From contig RSEF01000031.1 of NCBI GenBank assembly GCA_003993805.1, positions 54,790,298-54,854,297 on the forward strand: a DNA stretch of 64,000 bases, written 5' to 3'. The notes under the pieces are model-generated. The model worked only from the letters and a program-made list of their open reading frames with translations. It ran no database searches and was not told where the DNA came from. Below are positions 26,901 to 39,613 of the stretch, piece by piece. This DNA comes from Himantopus leucocephalus (Eukaryota > Chordata > Aves > Charadriiformes > Recurvirostridae). The position numbers and the translations under genes were made by a program. Positions within the stretch are counted from its first letter, which is position 1. Every line of letters starts with the position of its first letter.

Positions 26901-29900
26901 CCCTAGAAAAACAGCTAAAAACGTCAGTTATTCCAAAACTCACTAAACTTTCATTATTTGTGAACATTTTTACAACTGGTGGTGACTGTCTGAATAATAA
27001 TTAATATGGCTTCATGAATCACAGTGAATTTACTGGCCTGTGCATGGGTAGGTATCTTTATTTTAACACAAAACATGGCAGTAACTACAGAGTCAAAGTA
27101 TTACTCCAATACAATTAATTTTGTAATAGATCCTTTTCTCCAAGCCCATTGGATTTTTTATAATACAATTTTTAAAATGTGAGATTTTTGGTTTTGCTGT
27201 TATATTTCTATAGATAAGTGAGGTCATAAATGAAAAGCTAGCTTATAAACATAAGTGGCGGAAGATTGATTCCATCTGGAACCACCACAGTGTTTGTCAG
27301 TGATATAAATCAGTATGTAAAACCTTAACAAATAGTTCTTCATTCAGGGCCCGAAATTATATTCCTCTACCAGAATTCCAAATAGTGTGTTTAGAGAGGT
27401 ATATTAAAGATTATTTTAAATCTCCTGATTCCATATTATAATTATTGTGAAAATTCTTCTCTTTCTGTGTGGTCAATGCCACTTTTTCTTCAAATTAGCC
27501 TTTTAATGACAATGGATTTTATTTTGTTTTCCCCTCAGAATTAATATGCAGATCAGATTTTTGCAGTTTCTTTGAAGACAACAGGATTATTCATGAAATA
27601 AAGTAATGTTAAGAACATATGACTGTTGTATTACTCTGGAAGACTGATGCATAAAAAATCCATTTAATCTGAACTACAGAATCTTATACTATGGTGGAAT
27701 CAAGGAAATATTGAAAGCCAAAGCTTAAGAAGAAAGTATTTATTTTTCAATCACTTCTTAGTTTTTCTTTAATCTGACCTTTCAGACACCAGGCTTTAGG
27801 GAAACGCAGGAGGTTTTGGAAGACATTTGAAAATAAACTGAATTTAGAAATACTAATTTTGTAAGGTAATAGTTTCGCTAGTCGTTGTATGGGGGAGAGA
27901 AATATTTTGAAAAGACTGTGTCCTCGGCTATCAGGATGGTCTCCTCGACTTCAGTAGGGAGGAAGAGATCTCTCAACAGGAAAGTTTGTCTCTCCGGCTC
28001 ACCACAGAACTGGGCTTTTGCTCAAACTGTCATTTAAACATACTTTCGTATGAGTGGGAACTAGTCCCCCAAAGCTGGTAACTCCAGCCTCTTGTGAACA
28101 GCGTTCTGCCAACGATCAAAATACCTTATAATCAAACACAGCCATGCTGTTCTGATTTGGTTTTTAATAAAATATGCTTTCTTAAATGGTCCTGACACGG
28201 CAAGGAGTGAGGAATTTTTCCAGTTGCAAGGGAGCGGATGCAAGAAAAGAGAAGCAAACTATACCGAGATGCAGAGTGCTCTTACCACCTGGGGCTGCAG
28301 CCGACAGACTGGCTCTACGGCGGTCTCACCCACGGTGCTGGAGCAGAGGTTAGCTCTGGAGGGAACCCTTCCTGTTAAAGGTTATTACATTGTGAGTCAG
28401 AAAGAGGAGAGAAAAACTGCTGGGAAATTTTGCCAGCTATCCAGACCCTGGAGAGACATATCAGCCTCTACAGAAACAACAACTTGTTCTTCATATCTGT
28501 CTGCAAAGTGCAGAGTTGCCTTAATGAATTTGAAGATCTAGAATCAGGCCCGTCCTTTCCATGAAAGAGATGACAGAATTCCTCTTCAGTGGTTTTCAGC
28601 AGATGGCACCTCACCTGAATCAGATTTTTGCACAACTCTCTCAGGGGAAAGAAAGGGTCACATGAAAACGCTCATGCAAAATTAACTTTTTTTTTTTTAA
28701 ATTTTGTATGTGCATACAGACACCACTCTTTGAAATATACCACTGTGTAGCTAAGGAGCGCTTAATCCAGGGAGAAGTAGTTTGCACACTTTGACTTTTT
28801 TGCTTATCTAACCATCTTGGATGGACAGTTATTCTTTATTATGTCTAATTATGCTGCAGAGTCTTGGTATATTTAGGGTTTTACTTTCAGAATAATCTAG
28901 TCTGCATTTCTTTGCACTAGGCTTTATCTAGAATATTAAAAAGATTGCATTTTTAGTATTAGAAGTAGTTTAAATGTCAGAAATATACATTGTGATATTT
29001 CAGGGGTCAAAGAGGAATGGAGAATTAGGTTACAGTTTTTAGATGTTAAAGTAACATGCATGATGAGAACATGATCACACTGTTAATTGTTCATACAGTG
29101 GGCAATATGTTTTGTTCACTTACTCCTAAATTTTGTTGGTAGGGCATTTCAGTCATGGGAAACCTAGGAAAAACAGGATATTAACTCACTCCGTATTTGC
29201 ACTGTCTTTTAATAATTTTGAAAAACAAAATTTCTTATAGTTTCTAAAATGTCAATGGAAGAATGTATCCATAGCATATCATCCTGTTTTCATTAACATA
29301 TAAGCATAAAAAAATTAAGTTATTACCTTTTTTGGTACTGATTGTTTCAGTCAGTCTGTTGTTGGTAGGAGATGTCATACTGGACTTCAGTCCAATCCAG
29401 TTTCCAGTAAGACCTTCTGTTTTAAGATGCCAACACAAAGAATATGGCCTTAATTCACCGTGCTAGTCTATTTTTGCACTTGATGCTGTTTCAGGGATCA
29501 GCAGTTTTGCTGAGGGTGAATACAAAGTAAAAATAAAATGCTTACTAAAAACTTTACTGCTTTAGTGGGCTGTAGAAATCAGTGCTGTCATACTAATTAA
29601 AAATTTGAGTAGAGCAGCCATATCTGACATAGCATTCTGTGTTTTGATTCTGTACTATTTACTATCTGAGAGAAAAGATGAAGTGCAGACTTTGGTTTAT
29701 TTACCAAAAGACTTTATCTATGGGATCTACTGCCTTCAAGCTTCATCATCTTTTTGGAAATTTTGAAGTTTTGTTTCTTCTTTAGGCGGTCTAGAACATG
29801 TAACCTTTGTTTTCCTGGTAGTTTTATGTGGAAGAACGTAAAGTTTGTTTTTAAAGAATAAATCACTGATACCTTGATACCTTCTGATACTCATTATTTG

Positions 29901-32900
29901 TGCATTCATTTGCAATGAAGGAGTTTCAAGGGAATTTCAACAGAGAGTCACTATTTTTTCCTTCTATGTCATGCCAGGTTTTATCTCTCCCAGAACTTTT
30001 TCTCCTTGCTGTCAGTGCAGGCCAAGCCACACTTTGATTGAAAAGAGCGAGTTTAATTCTTAGTGTAAATCAAGGGCTTAAGAACTCATGTTAAACCAAG
30101 TTGAGGCTTTTAGTATGACAACGGAACACTGTAATTGAAAGTGGTAATGGTCCTTCTGGGATTCCTGCCATCCTAAATAAGACTCTGATCTCCCTAGAAA
30201 GTTTCTCAGGAAAGGCTCTTAGGGCACAACTTTTATAAAAGTTCCTGGGTTGACAAGACTTTACTATCTTCAGTTGGCAAAGCAGGAAATCATTCTGACT
30301 TTGCAACCTTCCTTCAGGCAAAATGCAGGAAATTTAGATATACTTCACTCTCCTTTTCCTCCAGAGAGATTTACAGATCTCGGTTCCAGCTTCACGGGGT
30401 GATTATCCTTAATTTCGTCTTTCATATTTGTCTACTACCATAACTGCTACTTTTTAATGGGGCCCAGAAAAACTTTAAATTGGGGATCTTGCTAACCTGT
30501 TCACACACACAAAGAAATGTGCAGATCCCTTGCAGACTCATCAATCCTTTGCCTGCAAATGTTAGAAGGGTCATATAGTTTTAGGACTGAGCTAAATACC
30601 CCATTACCATCTCATTATGAGCTACTAGTGGACTGGCAGTTTGGAAACCACTGTTGTCTCCTTTCTTCTAATTGTTTTTCTTGCTGCCCTACATATTTTC
30701 TTCTGGCTCCTTGGTCTGTGGGTTATTGAAGCTCAGCCTCGATAGCTAAGACAGTTGCATTTCAGAGTGCTACAAGACTTCTAACTAACACAGACTGGAC
30801 CAAATATCATACATGTAAGGCACTTATTTGCAACAGAGAATAGCAACTAATGAGCTACAAAAATACTTTGTTGTTTCCGCGTTTTCTGAGCCAAATTCCA
30901 GTTTGGGGATACCAACTTGTGCAGGCAATGATTATATCATTTGTCATCTTTTCAGGCAGTGCGGGCTAACTCATTTCCATTCCTTCCCTTTGCATCATGT
31001 GTCGCACCTATTTTCAAACAGTGCAAAACAATGGTTCTTTATCATTATTATTGATTTCCATAGAAATGGAAAGAAGTTTGGCTAAGATAACCTAAGCCCT
31101 ACTTTCCGTCCTACTGTTCAGGGGCTCTTTGTTCCCCAGTACTGATTTCTTTCTGCACACAATCTGAAGGGTATTTGTACAAACTACTAAAAGAAAGCTT
31201 GTTTTTTGAAGGAAAATGGGGGTGGCATTTTGAACAAAAGCGTCAGTGTTAGAATATGTTTCACAGCATCTTCCACCGGGTTCTGCATGGCCAGAATACT
31301 TATGCATTATGCATGTTCATTCTCACCACAGTCTGTGGGTTTCAAGAAAGCAAAAGGCAAACATGGCATGAGGCACTGGATAAAAATGATGATTTTACCA
31401 TTGAAATGCGACATTACTGGAAGACTGGATTTTTTGTCTGTCTTCAATACTGTATTTGTGGTTTACTTTCTTAAAAAGATTCCCACAAAGAGAAGACCTC
31501 TTCATTTTCTTGTTCCTCGATTCCCACTTTAATCACAAACAGCTGCTGGTAGGAACTTTTCTTTAGGTGTAGAGTGCTGACTAAACAAAACTACACAAAC
31601 TCAGCATTCATTTATGATATGAATTTGACCTCAGGTGACACTGCACCAGAAATTCATGGCAAATAGCACCTGTTTTAATGTTTTCTCTTCAGTTTCTGCA
31701 TTGTATCACTTCCAAAATAGAAGACTTTTTTCTTCCCCCAAGGATATTCTGTTCTATACACAAGTTCTAAGGCTTGACCATGGGATATCCTGTTGCTCGC
31801 TTTATTAGAAAACGTTGATTTCACAGGTTTCATATGCATCCCTTTGCTCTGAGTAGTGCACAAGTCACTCACATAGGAAAAAAAATCTGCTCACAGTGGT
31901 TTGGCTTTGGGCTTTGGATGGTGCATATTTAAGACGATATAGACATGTCCTGGCTGTTCCTTACATGTTAGTAGAGAATTCACTGCAGAGTTCTCTGCTC
32001 AGCACTGCCATCACTTCCTTAGATGCATTGGTTTTTACACAATAAGGCAAGAAAACCTAAGATGAAGATTCAGGCAGAAAGCACTTTTCAACCACCTGAA
32101 GAGCCTCGTAAAAGATCTTAATTGCTTCTGAGTGGATTATTTTCTAGTCAGAAGCCTTTAGCTTCTTTGTGGTTAAATGGAAGTGCAAAAACATCATCTT
32201 ACAGCTGGGAGTTGACTTTTCTGGTTGGTGACTGCAGCATCATTGCCATATGCTTTAACAGTACTCATGGATTAATATTCAAGCACTGTGACACAATTAC
32301 CCATGTAACTGTGCAAAAAAACCCTAACAAGCTCTGGAAAAAAAGATGCTGTCATGAACAATTTAGGTTTTTTCTGAAAAAGCTAAATAATAAAACTTCT
32401 TTTTCTCCAGGCGGAGCAGAGGAGAAGTCTTTCCAGTTTTATGGTGGTGAGAATGAGCCACAATGATTGGACTAGGCTGACATTGAAGTATCCTTGCTGT
32501 ATTGAAGGCTGCTGGGGGAAAAAAAGAGAGAATTCAACAAAACTGTTCAGATTACTTCATGAGGTGAGAATCTTTTCATACATTTGGTTGAAATAACTGA
32601 TGTATAACATCAATGATGTGAAAAAGAAGCTAACAAACTGGCTTTCAGATCTGCAAAGATGCTCAGATACTGTCTGTAGTACAGTTTATAGCTAGTCAGC
32701 TTATGACTTATGGAAAAGTATTACTATTTTCCTCCCACTTTTAAACTTTTTATTACTGAGATGGTGCTTTTAAACTGTGATGATCAATATGCATACCAGA
32801 AAGTCCTAGATTTACGTCATCGTCTTCAATATGGACCCTTAGTTCTTAAAGAAACACAGACAAGCTTAAAAGTGAATTCAACTATTTATTATTAACTATT

Positions 32901-33118
32901 AATTATTTGGTCTTCAAAGTTCTATGTAGGAACTGAACCTCTTTTTCTTGCACAGCTTTTTCTTTTAAGTCTTTCTTGGGAAAGGGCGGTGACACCAGGA
33001 TAAAGTATTCTGTGAACTTCCTCTGGAAAAGCCGCACGTGGCAGCAGCTGTAAGTTTCTGATCAGTTGTAGCAGTGCCTGAAATAGGATCTTCTGAGTGT
33101 TGGGTGTCTATGCCCAGG
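17901..33118. other. Long unique AT-rich block, no gene recognised
   Basis: No recognisable coding gene, RNA gene or transposon was seen over about 15 kb. The open frames are short and domain-free. The segment 20320-20600 has the texture of a conserved non-coding element, mixing TAAT-type words with scattered CpG and TGCTGCATGATG. A T10-A10-T7 block at 24613-24639 forms a perfect inverted repeat. At 23685-23696 a 12-base segment is bracketed by a pyrimidine-rich AG acceptor and a CAG/GTAAGC donor. At 32411-32446 a 36-base segment is bracketed by TTCTTTTTCTCCAG and GTGAGA. These two are weak exon candidates. Confidence 0.5.
24613..24639. repeat. Homopolymer inverted repeat T10-A10-T7
   Basis: Ten T, ten A, then seven T without interruption. 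The T10/A10 part is a perfect inverted repeat with no loop, and A10/T7 overlaps it. This is a slippage-prone low-complexity block. It has no terminator meaning in this eukaryotic context. Confidence 0.9.
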
Positions 33119-33379
33119 TGTTGGTAGTAGGGGGCTGCAGGAGTGACCCCTGTGAGAAGAGGCCAAGGAGTGCCTCTGTGTTGGACAGAGCCACTTCCAC
33201 TTGTCTTTGTAATAGACCCATCACAGGACACAGCTGAACCTATCAGCCAAACACAATTCAGAAAAACTAAAAAATGCTTCATGGCAGTAAGGAGTGAGGA
33301 AAAAAGTGTGAGAAACAGCCCTGCAGACACCAAGGTCAATGAAGAAGGAGGGGAGGAGGTGCTCCAGGCGCTGGAGCAG

Positions 33380-33640
33380 AGATTCCCCTGCAGCCTGTGG
33401 AGAAGACCATGGAGAAGCAAACCATGGTGGATCACACCAGAGCAAATATCCACACTGCAGCCTGTGGAGGACTCTACACTGGAGAAGGTGGAGATGCCCT
33501 GAAGGAAGCTGCAGTCCATGGAGAGCCCACGCTGGACAAGGTTTATCCTAAAGGACTTCAGCCCATAGAGGACTGACGGTGGAGCAAATTCTTGAAGGAC
33601 TGCAGCCCATGGAGAGGGCCCACAGTGGAGCAGGGGAAAA
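33380..33640 (+). repeat. Imperfect internal repeats within the LTR
   Basis: Variants of CTGCAGCC(C/T)(A/G)TGGAG alternate with CAC(G/A)CTGGA or CAGTGGAGCAG at a spacing of about 30-60 bases, giving a minisatellite-like interior. This repetition is a normal property of this LTR type and explains the long open frames on both strands. Confidence 0.75.
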
Positions 33641-33848
33641 GTGTGAGGCAGGAAGGAGCTGCAGGTAAAAACTGTTAAGAACCAACCGCAACCCCCATTC
33701 CCCATCTCCAGACCACCCCTTGGTGGTGGATGGGTTAGAGGAGTTGGGAATAAAGGAGTGAAGTTGGGTCTGGGAAAAAGAGGGGTGTGTGGGAAAATAT
33801 ATTAATTTTTGTCTTTGTTCCTCAGTATCCAAACCTACTTTAACTGGC

Positions 33849-33854
33849 AATAAA
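33849..33854 (+). promoter_or_regulatory. LTR polyadenylation signal
   Basis: A canonical AATAAA lies in the 3' third of the LTR, where the R/U5 region is expected. Whether it is used is unknown. Confidence 0.5.
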
Positions 33855-34026
33855 TTAAATTAACTTTCCCCACGTCAAGTCTGTTTTTCCTGTGATGGTA
33901 ACTGGTAATTGATGTTCCTGCCTTTATCTGAAACTATGAGTTTTCACCTTATTTTCTCCTCCTGTCCTGTTGAGGAGGGGCAGTAAAAGCAGCTGGGTGG
34001 GCACCTGGCACCTGGTGAACCCACCA

Positions 34027-37000
34027 CTGTTATGCTGGTAAAATGCGACTGTGTCATTTTTACGAATGCATCCCAACAAAATAGGTTCAGAACCTTTCCT
34101 TGGTCATCCCTGAGATGTTGGAGGTACATCCATGGAGATCAACAGTGTCACCACGTGCTCGTAACAGGCTCAACTAGTGCGCACAGATGGTTGGGTCTGG
34201 CTGCAGGGAGACTTGTGCAGAGGATGGTCTGAGGAGTGGTCATAAAGCAGCGTCCTACACGTGTTTTGGGTCACACAGCAGGAAATTCTACTGGGGCTCC
34301 AAAATGCACTTGCATTGTTACGTATTCTTGAGCGCCATCTACTGATGCTCTATGACAGCTAGTTAGCTATGTGGTTTTAATGCTCAAAAATAACCTAAAT
34401 ACACTACATACCTATTCTGCTGGTAGATAAAACACCCCATCTATGCCACAATGCCATGACAGTAAAACTGACAGTGTCTGAATGATTATTATTTGCTTTC
34501 CTTTTCCAAATATTTTAAAGAGGTGAGGTCATTGTTTTGGAAGGTAACTTTTTAAACTTCGGTTCCAGTTGAAATTACTATATTGTGGAAGTAGAAATTT
34601 TAATATCTACTTCTGGAAAATTCTAGAAGTAAATTTAAAACATAAGGGTGGTAACAGAACAATGATTTCCTGAATGCGTTTTGGGGAAAAAAAAAACCAA
34701 AACCCAACAGAATTAAAGAGGCAGCTCTAGATATTGTAAAACAATTGGTTTTCCAGGTGATGTTTTGCACTGGGATTTAAAATACAGTGGATTAACTGCA
34801 TGCACCACTGGATAGTGTAATTTTTAAAATTAATTTATTCTCTTTGATAATGATTGTTCAACCTTATTGAACAGTTTAGCCTGTTCGCTGAGGCCATATC
34901 TCAATGTAGTCTGCCCTGGGTTGATAAAATGATTCCCATACATCAGTGAAAAGACACATGCTAATAAAACTCATTCTTGCCTCCTGCTTGAGAGTGTTTG
35001 TCGTTTTAAAACGTACATTGTAGAAATAGGCAGTATGAGACTATGTCTATGGCAACATGAGCATTGTTACAGTTTCAGTGCCTATAAAACCCTATTGAAC
35101 TTAAATTGTAAACATTACCAATAGCCTATTGTATATTTCACATTTTTAGAGAGATTGTGCATGTTCTAGAGCCATGTATTTCTGTGACATATGGATTCTT
35201 AGACAGTGATGAATTGTTACACTAGTTACAGCATCAGCTTTGTCACTGTATTGTTGTTTCAATATACTTTATTGTGTACTACCAATAGAAAATTCCGTAT
35301 TTGTTCTATATGGTATTTTGTAGCTGGTGAGCCATATCCATTATCAATATCACCATTGTGAAGTCCTCATGCACAATCTAAAGCACTTTTCAGCTCTTAA
35401 AGCAATTTGAAATAGAAGTGGAAATCAATAAAAAGCTCATCAGAAGATGACTTTTAATGCTCTTATACACACGTGCACACACACACAGAGTCAAGTATAC
35501 TGCCATATAAACCAATTAAGTAATAGGACACAAGCATATACACTCAGCAGGAAATATAATCCACAGTTTTGAAAACAGACTACAATGAAGATGCTGCAAA
35601 AGGCTTAAAAGTAAAGCTGAATGATTATGTTTAGTATATATGAGGTTGGAATGCGCCCAGCCTTGCAGTCTGCCTGCGATACCCTCTGTTCTGATGACAG
35701 TGAGAGTCATTGGCACTCGTTTTAGCACTGCGTAATCTTTGAAACAGTTGAACGTTCTGTTCATCTTCAAAAATAAACAAATTTTTTATCCTCCCAATGG
35801 TTCTTTGGATATTTCAAAACAGCGAAGGAAATAATAATGGAGGAATGCAAATAAAAACTGTGTACTCGTAAATTCTTCTTTAGCGTAGTAAACATCCTTA
35901 TTTTGTGTGTATGTGTATATATGTATACACACATGTAGCTATATATTTATACAGAAAAAAATACATATTTAAGCAGATATGACTACCTGGTCAGAAAAAA
36001 AAAGAACCCTAAAAATATCTGTTTCCACCATAATGGGTATCTCTGTAACAGTGAAGTGCCATAATTCTGATCCAAAGAAGGACCGACAGAAAGAACGTGA
36101 GATTGCAGTGGTTCTTCCAGTCCTTTTTACGTTTCTCTTTTACATTGTCTCCTATTTTACCATCAATAACAGCCACATATCTTCTTCACTTCCTTGCTTT
36201 CCAATGCAGAGGGAGAGTTTTATTTCTTATGTTTTCTAATAAGTGAACCTTTCATTTCCTCTATTAGAAAGGATGCTGTACTTTTATTAGAGGATAGCTA
36301 AATACCACGTTCAGTACTTCTTACATTTTACAGCATTCAGAATCAGATTATCCTTTTTACTATCTGTTCATTCAGATTCTCTCTGTTGCACAAGAAATGA
36401 AACCTTCCTTTTTTTTTTAATGTTTTACATTTCCCAAGATGTCAGCAGTAGCTTATTATTCTAAATACCAATACTAGCTCATACTATGCACCTTCTTGAG
36501 CTGAAATGTTTTTATGGGCATACTGCATTATTTAACAATGCCATAGATGAAAAATTTTTGCTGCCTTCAAGGAAGTTCTACCTGCTTATCAGAATTTGTA
36601 TTCTGGTTACTGATTGAAAATATAGTCATCTTTCAAATGCAGTATGGACATAAATATATTTTGTCTGTATTACTCCATGATTCAGCAGAAACTGAAATTG
36701 CAATGTTAATAGAAAGTTTTGATCCACTCTAATTGTGAGCTATTTTTGTCACCTTTTCTGCTTATAGCCTCATAAATTATTATTTTATTGTTGCTCAACC
36801 CAAAGGCAGTGGAGTTCTGGATACTGTGAGTCAGTAAGGGAGTGGCAAAAACAGAGGTAACAAAATCAGCACTTAAATGGGTTCTCAGACCTAAAAGATT
36901 GATCTTCTTTGGCCATTGACCCATGCAAAAATATCTATTTATGTCAGGCTAACGTAATGTAGTTTAGTGCAAAGGAGATACTAAATCAAAAGGGGAAAAA

Positions 37001-37639
37001 GCCCTCCCAGGTGACCTCTAATCCCATTTTAACATTCCTTTTAGTTCAAGCTATATGCGGTTGATAGATTTATGACTATTTTTCAGAGATGTCCACATTA
37101 GGATAGGCCCTTTTCAAATACTGTAGAAGCAAAGCTCAGAATTAGTAGAGAAGACATGACCAACTGATAGGAACCAAATCCTGTCCTGGCAAATTCATGA
37201 AAAAAAGTCATTCTACATCTAGCCCAGACTGCAAAAATGGATCCAAGGCAAAAGCAGTAATATGGATCAGTTGCCTATCACGTCAGTCTTCTGCACCACT
37301 AACTGTGCAAGTCTTAAAATAAGCTTGTGTAATTATAACTTCTGTGTTTTGTCTTCATAGCCAGGACATGCAACTAATATTTAAAGTACTTTCCAAAAAC
37401 CTCTGCATAGAATATTCCAGACCTATACAACTTTAACTGAAGCTCTAAAACTGAAACCCTGAAAAGCAGCAAATGCAATTCTCAGTTTCAAAGGAAAGTC
37501 ATACTTAATTTCCAATTCACACACATTAATTATTTAATCAACTTTGCACCTTTAAAAATGCAAAATACATTGTGTAAGGAAATGAAATTGTTTGGTTAGT
37601 TTAACTGGTTAACTTCCTTTTTCTTCCAAGAAAATTTTG
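34027..37639. other. Unique DNA, no gene recognised
   Basis: No gene or transposon was identified. There is a short CA-rich tract near 35467-35487, and an alternating purine-pyrimidine TG/TA stretch at 35904-35939 containing TGTATATATGTATACA. The open frames are short and unremarkable. Confidence 0.55.
35904..35939. repeat. TG/TA alternating microsatellite
   Basis: Alternating TGTGTATGTGTATATATGTA followed by TACACACATG; low-complexity, with partial self-complementarity. Confidence 0.75.
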
Positions 37640-37850
37640 GAAAAAATTGGCTTCGTGGGTCTAGAAAAGAGAAAGCTGTAGGAAGAATAGCATTTAACAG
37701 TATTGGCTAGATATAAGACATCAGGAGAGAGGAGGGTAGTATTTTTTTTGCCAATTTCCCATGTGAAACAAACTAGAAGGTTTAAGTTCAACAAGGAAAA
37801 CATACGCTATGTGCAGGAAAAAGAAAAATCCTAGATTACTTAATGGAATG
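37640..37850 (+). mobile_element. Decayed CR1 LINE candidate
   Basis: GGGTCTAGAAAAGAGAAAGCTG near 37657 resembles the conserved CR1 3'-region phrase (CTAGAAAAGAGAAGGCTG). The later pieces AAACAAACTAGAAGG (about 37767), CAACAAGGAAAAC (about 37789) and AGGAAAAAGAAAAATCCTA (about 37816) follow in the order expected for that region. Divergence is heavy, and no 3' octamer tail is seen. An old CR1 copy is the best explanation, but only a profile search can confirm it. Confidence 0.45.
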
Positions 37851-39613
37851 AAGGTTTAGTAGAGAAATACATTACATTTGAGGGCATATGATTTAGGAAT
37901 CGTGAGGTTTTTAAAAGTTTAACCATTTGTCAACATTGACTCAGGCAGATGAATGGACACTTATATTTTTCCATGCTTCAGCAAGGAAGTGGTGACAGGA
38001 ACACTAAAGCCTCAGGTGAAAGGTAGGTTTTATGTGGAACTGGCTATCTCAGTGTAAACCTCATGGTGCACAGCAGATCTTATTTCCGCATAACTGAAAT
38101 TATTCCGTTCAACCATGACTGGCCTCTTCAAAATCAAACTGCAGCGCCTTGTCTCCATAAGGATTGAGCTGACTTCATGTAACACTCATACCTTTCCGGC
38201 AGTAAAAGTATGGCTGAGGTCTTTAGAAAAGACGTGTCGGACACAGGCAGAGCTATTGGATGACATGGGCAGAAAACGCAAATTCTGTTTCTGCTTAAAG
38301 TGCTCTTTCAAGATGATTGGCACAAATTTCTAGTCCAACTTGTAACAGAAATGTCCTTGTGTCCCACTCCGTGCTTCTGGGTTGGAAACCGGCTGGGAAA
38401 GTCTTACCAGAAGACACCTTACCCAAGCAAGTTCCAGTCTACTTAACTACTTTAACGCACCTATATTGAATGTGTGAGATTTATTTTTGAAGCCAAGGAC
38501 TTCAAAAGGTGTCAGCTTTATCTAGTGTGTGGGTTGAGGTATGGAAAGGGGTGAATGGCAGTTGGCTTCCCTCTTTACTCGAAAAGGCAGTGGGCAATAC
38601 AGGGAGGCAATGAGTCTGTTCCGGCTTTTCTCACACTAAGCACTGCTGCTCCTCAGGTACCTGCAATCATAGAGACTTACCATGTCACGACAGAGTGGAG
38701 ATGACTGCACATGTAGTAAAAGTTTGCAGATTAATGAGCTGTATTATTTTAATGTGATACCCAGAGATTAGTAATTAATTTCATTAATAAAGTATCTTGG
38801 AAGATAATGGGTTTTATGGAGCATGTTTTCAGATGTCTTCTCAAGAAAATTATAACTATTATTTTTTTTTCTGTTTTGGTATTTAATTACACCCAGTAAT
38901 ACTCACAATTTTTGAAAATACAGTTGTTTACTGGTGAGGAAAAATATAATATGCTGTAACTAAAATAAGAACTTGGCTACCAGTATGCAGATTCTCAGCC
39001 ACAGAAATGTTTGTCTTCTGCTTGTGAGTACATAACTGCCCTGTCTTCAGAACTCCCCGGTGCACTACAGTGCTGATGATCATGTAACATAGATTTTTTT
39101 CCCTCTCCTCATTTTTTTTAATTTGGTTTATTTGTAATTCAAAACCACAAATTGCTGCATGCTTTATCCTAGCATGGAATAAACTTAGGCAAAAAATCCA
39201 CTCTGAAAGTTAGTTCCTATCCTAAGGAAATTATAATGAATTTTGGCAGGATAAGGAATTTGGGAAGAATGGTAGGACAGTAGGATAAAAGAACAATAAA
39301 TTCTTCAAATTTCATTGTGGAACTTGCCAGCTGCTGCAGAAGCACACCTGTTGCTGCAAGCAAGCCTCATCTCAAGTATGGTCTAATCCACTTTCTGTGA
39401 TGAAAGTGCCTGTTGTGACTGGTAATTGTGGAATGAGGAAGAACTCATGGTTGCAGGAGGACAGCTGAGTCCTGTCCTGGAAAGACCTTGAAAGCAATGA
39501 TTTACATAGGAGCTTAAATTTCACCTGAAATTATTCAGCTACTGCAGCAAGGAATTCCAAATTATCCACACTGTTATTTAAAACATTCTGCTAAATGTTG
39601 TACTGTATGTGGG
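37851..39613. other. Unique DNA, possible conserved non-coding stretch
   Basis: No gene is recognised. The stretch 38720-38960 is AT-rich and carries clustered homeodomain-like words (GATTAATGAGC, AGTAATTAATTTCATTAATAAAG), as seen in many vertebrate developmental enhancers. This is texture-based inference only. Confidence 0.5.

Larger units (their letters stand above)
33119..34026 (+). mobile_element. Avian endogenous-retrovirus-type solo LTR (probably ERVL class)
   Basis: The order of landmarks matches a long LTR common in bird genomes: GGGGGCTGCAGGAGTGACCCCTGTGAGAAGAGGCC near 33129-33163, GCAGACACCAAGGTCAATGAAG, a central array of imperfect repeats built on CTGCAGCCCATGGAG and CACGCTGGACAAGG (about 33380-33640), CCGCAACCCCCATTCCCCATC near 33687, GGCAATAAATTAAATTAA with a polyadenylation signal AATAAA at 33849-33854, and GTGGGCACCTGGCACC near the end, with CCCACCA closing it. 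Length is about 908 bp. No internal retroviral genes flank it, so it is best read as a solo LTR. I could not identify a flanking target-site duplication, so the exact ends are uncertain. The 246-codon minus-strand frame here is antisense to the repeat and is not a gene. The class name is from memory. Confidence 0.8.

Noticed and set aside
32965..33705. 246-codon minus-strand open frame
   Set aside because: Most of it lies antisense within the LTR and its repeated units; it has no domain or start context of its own.
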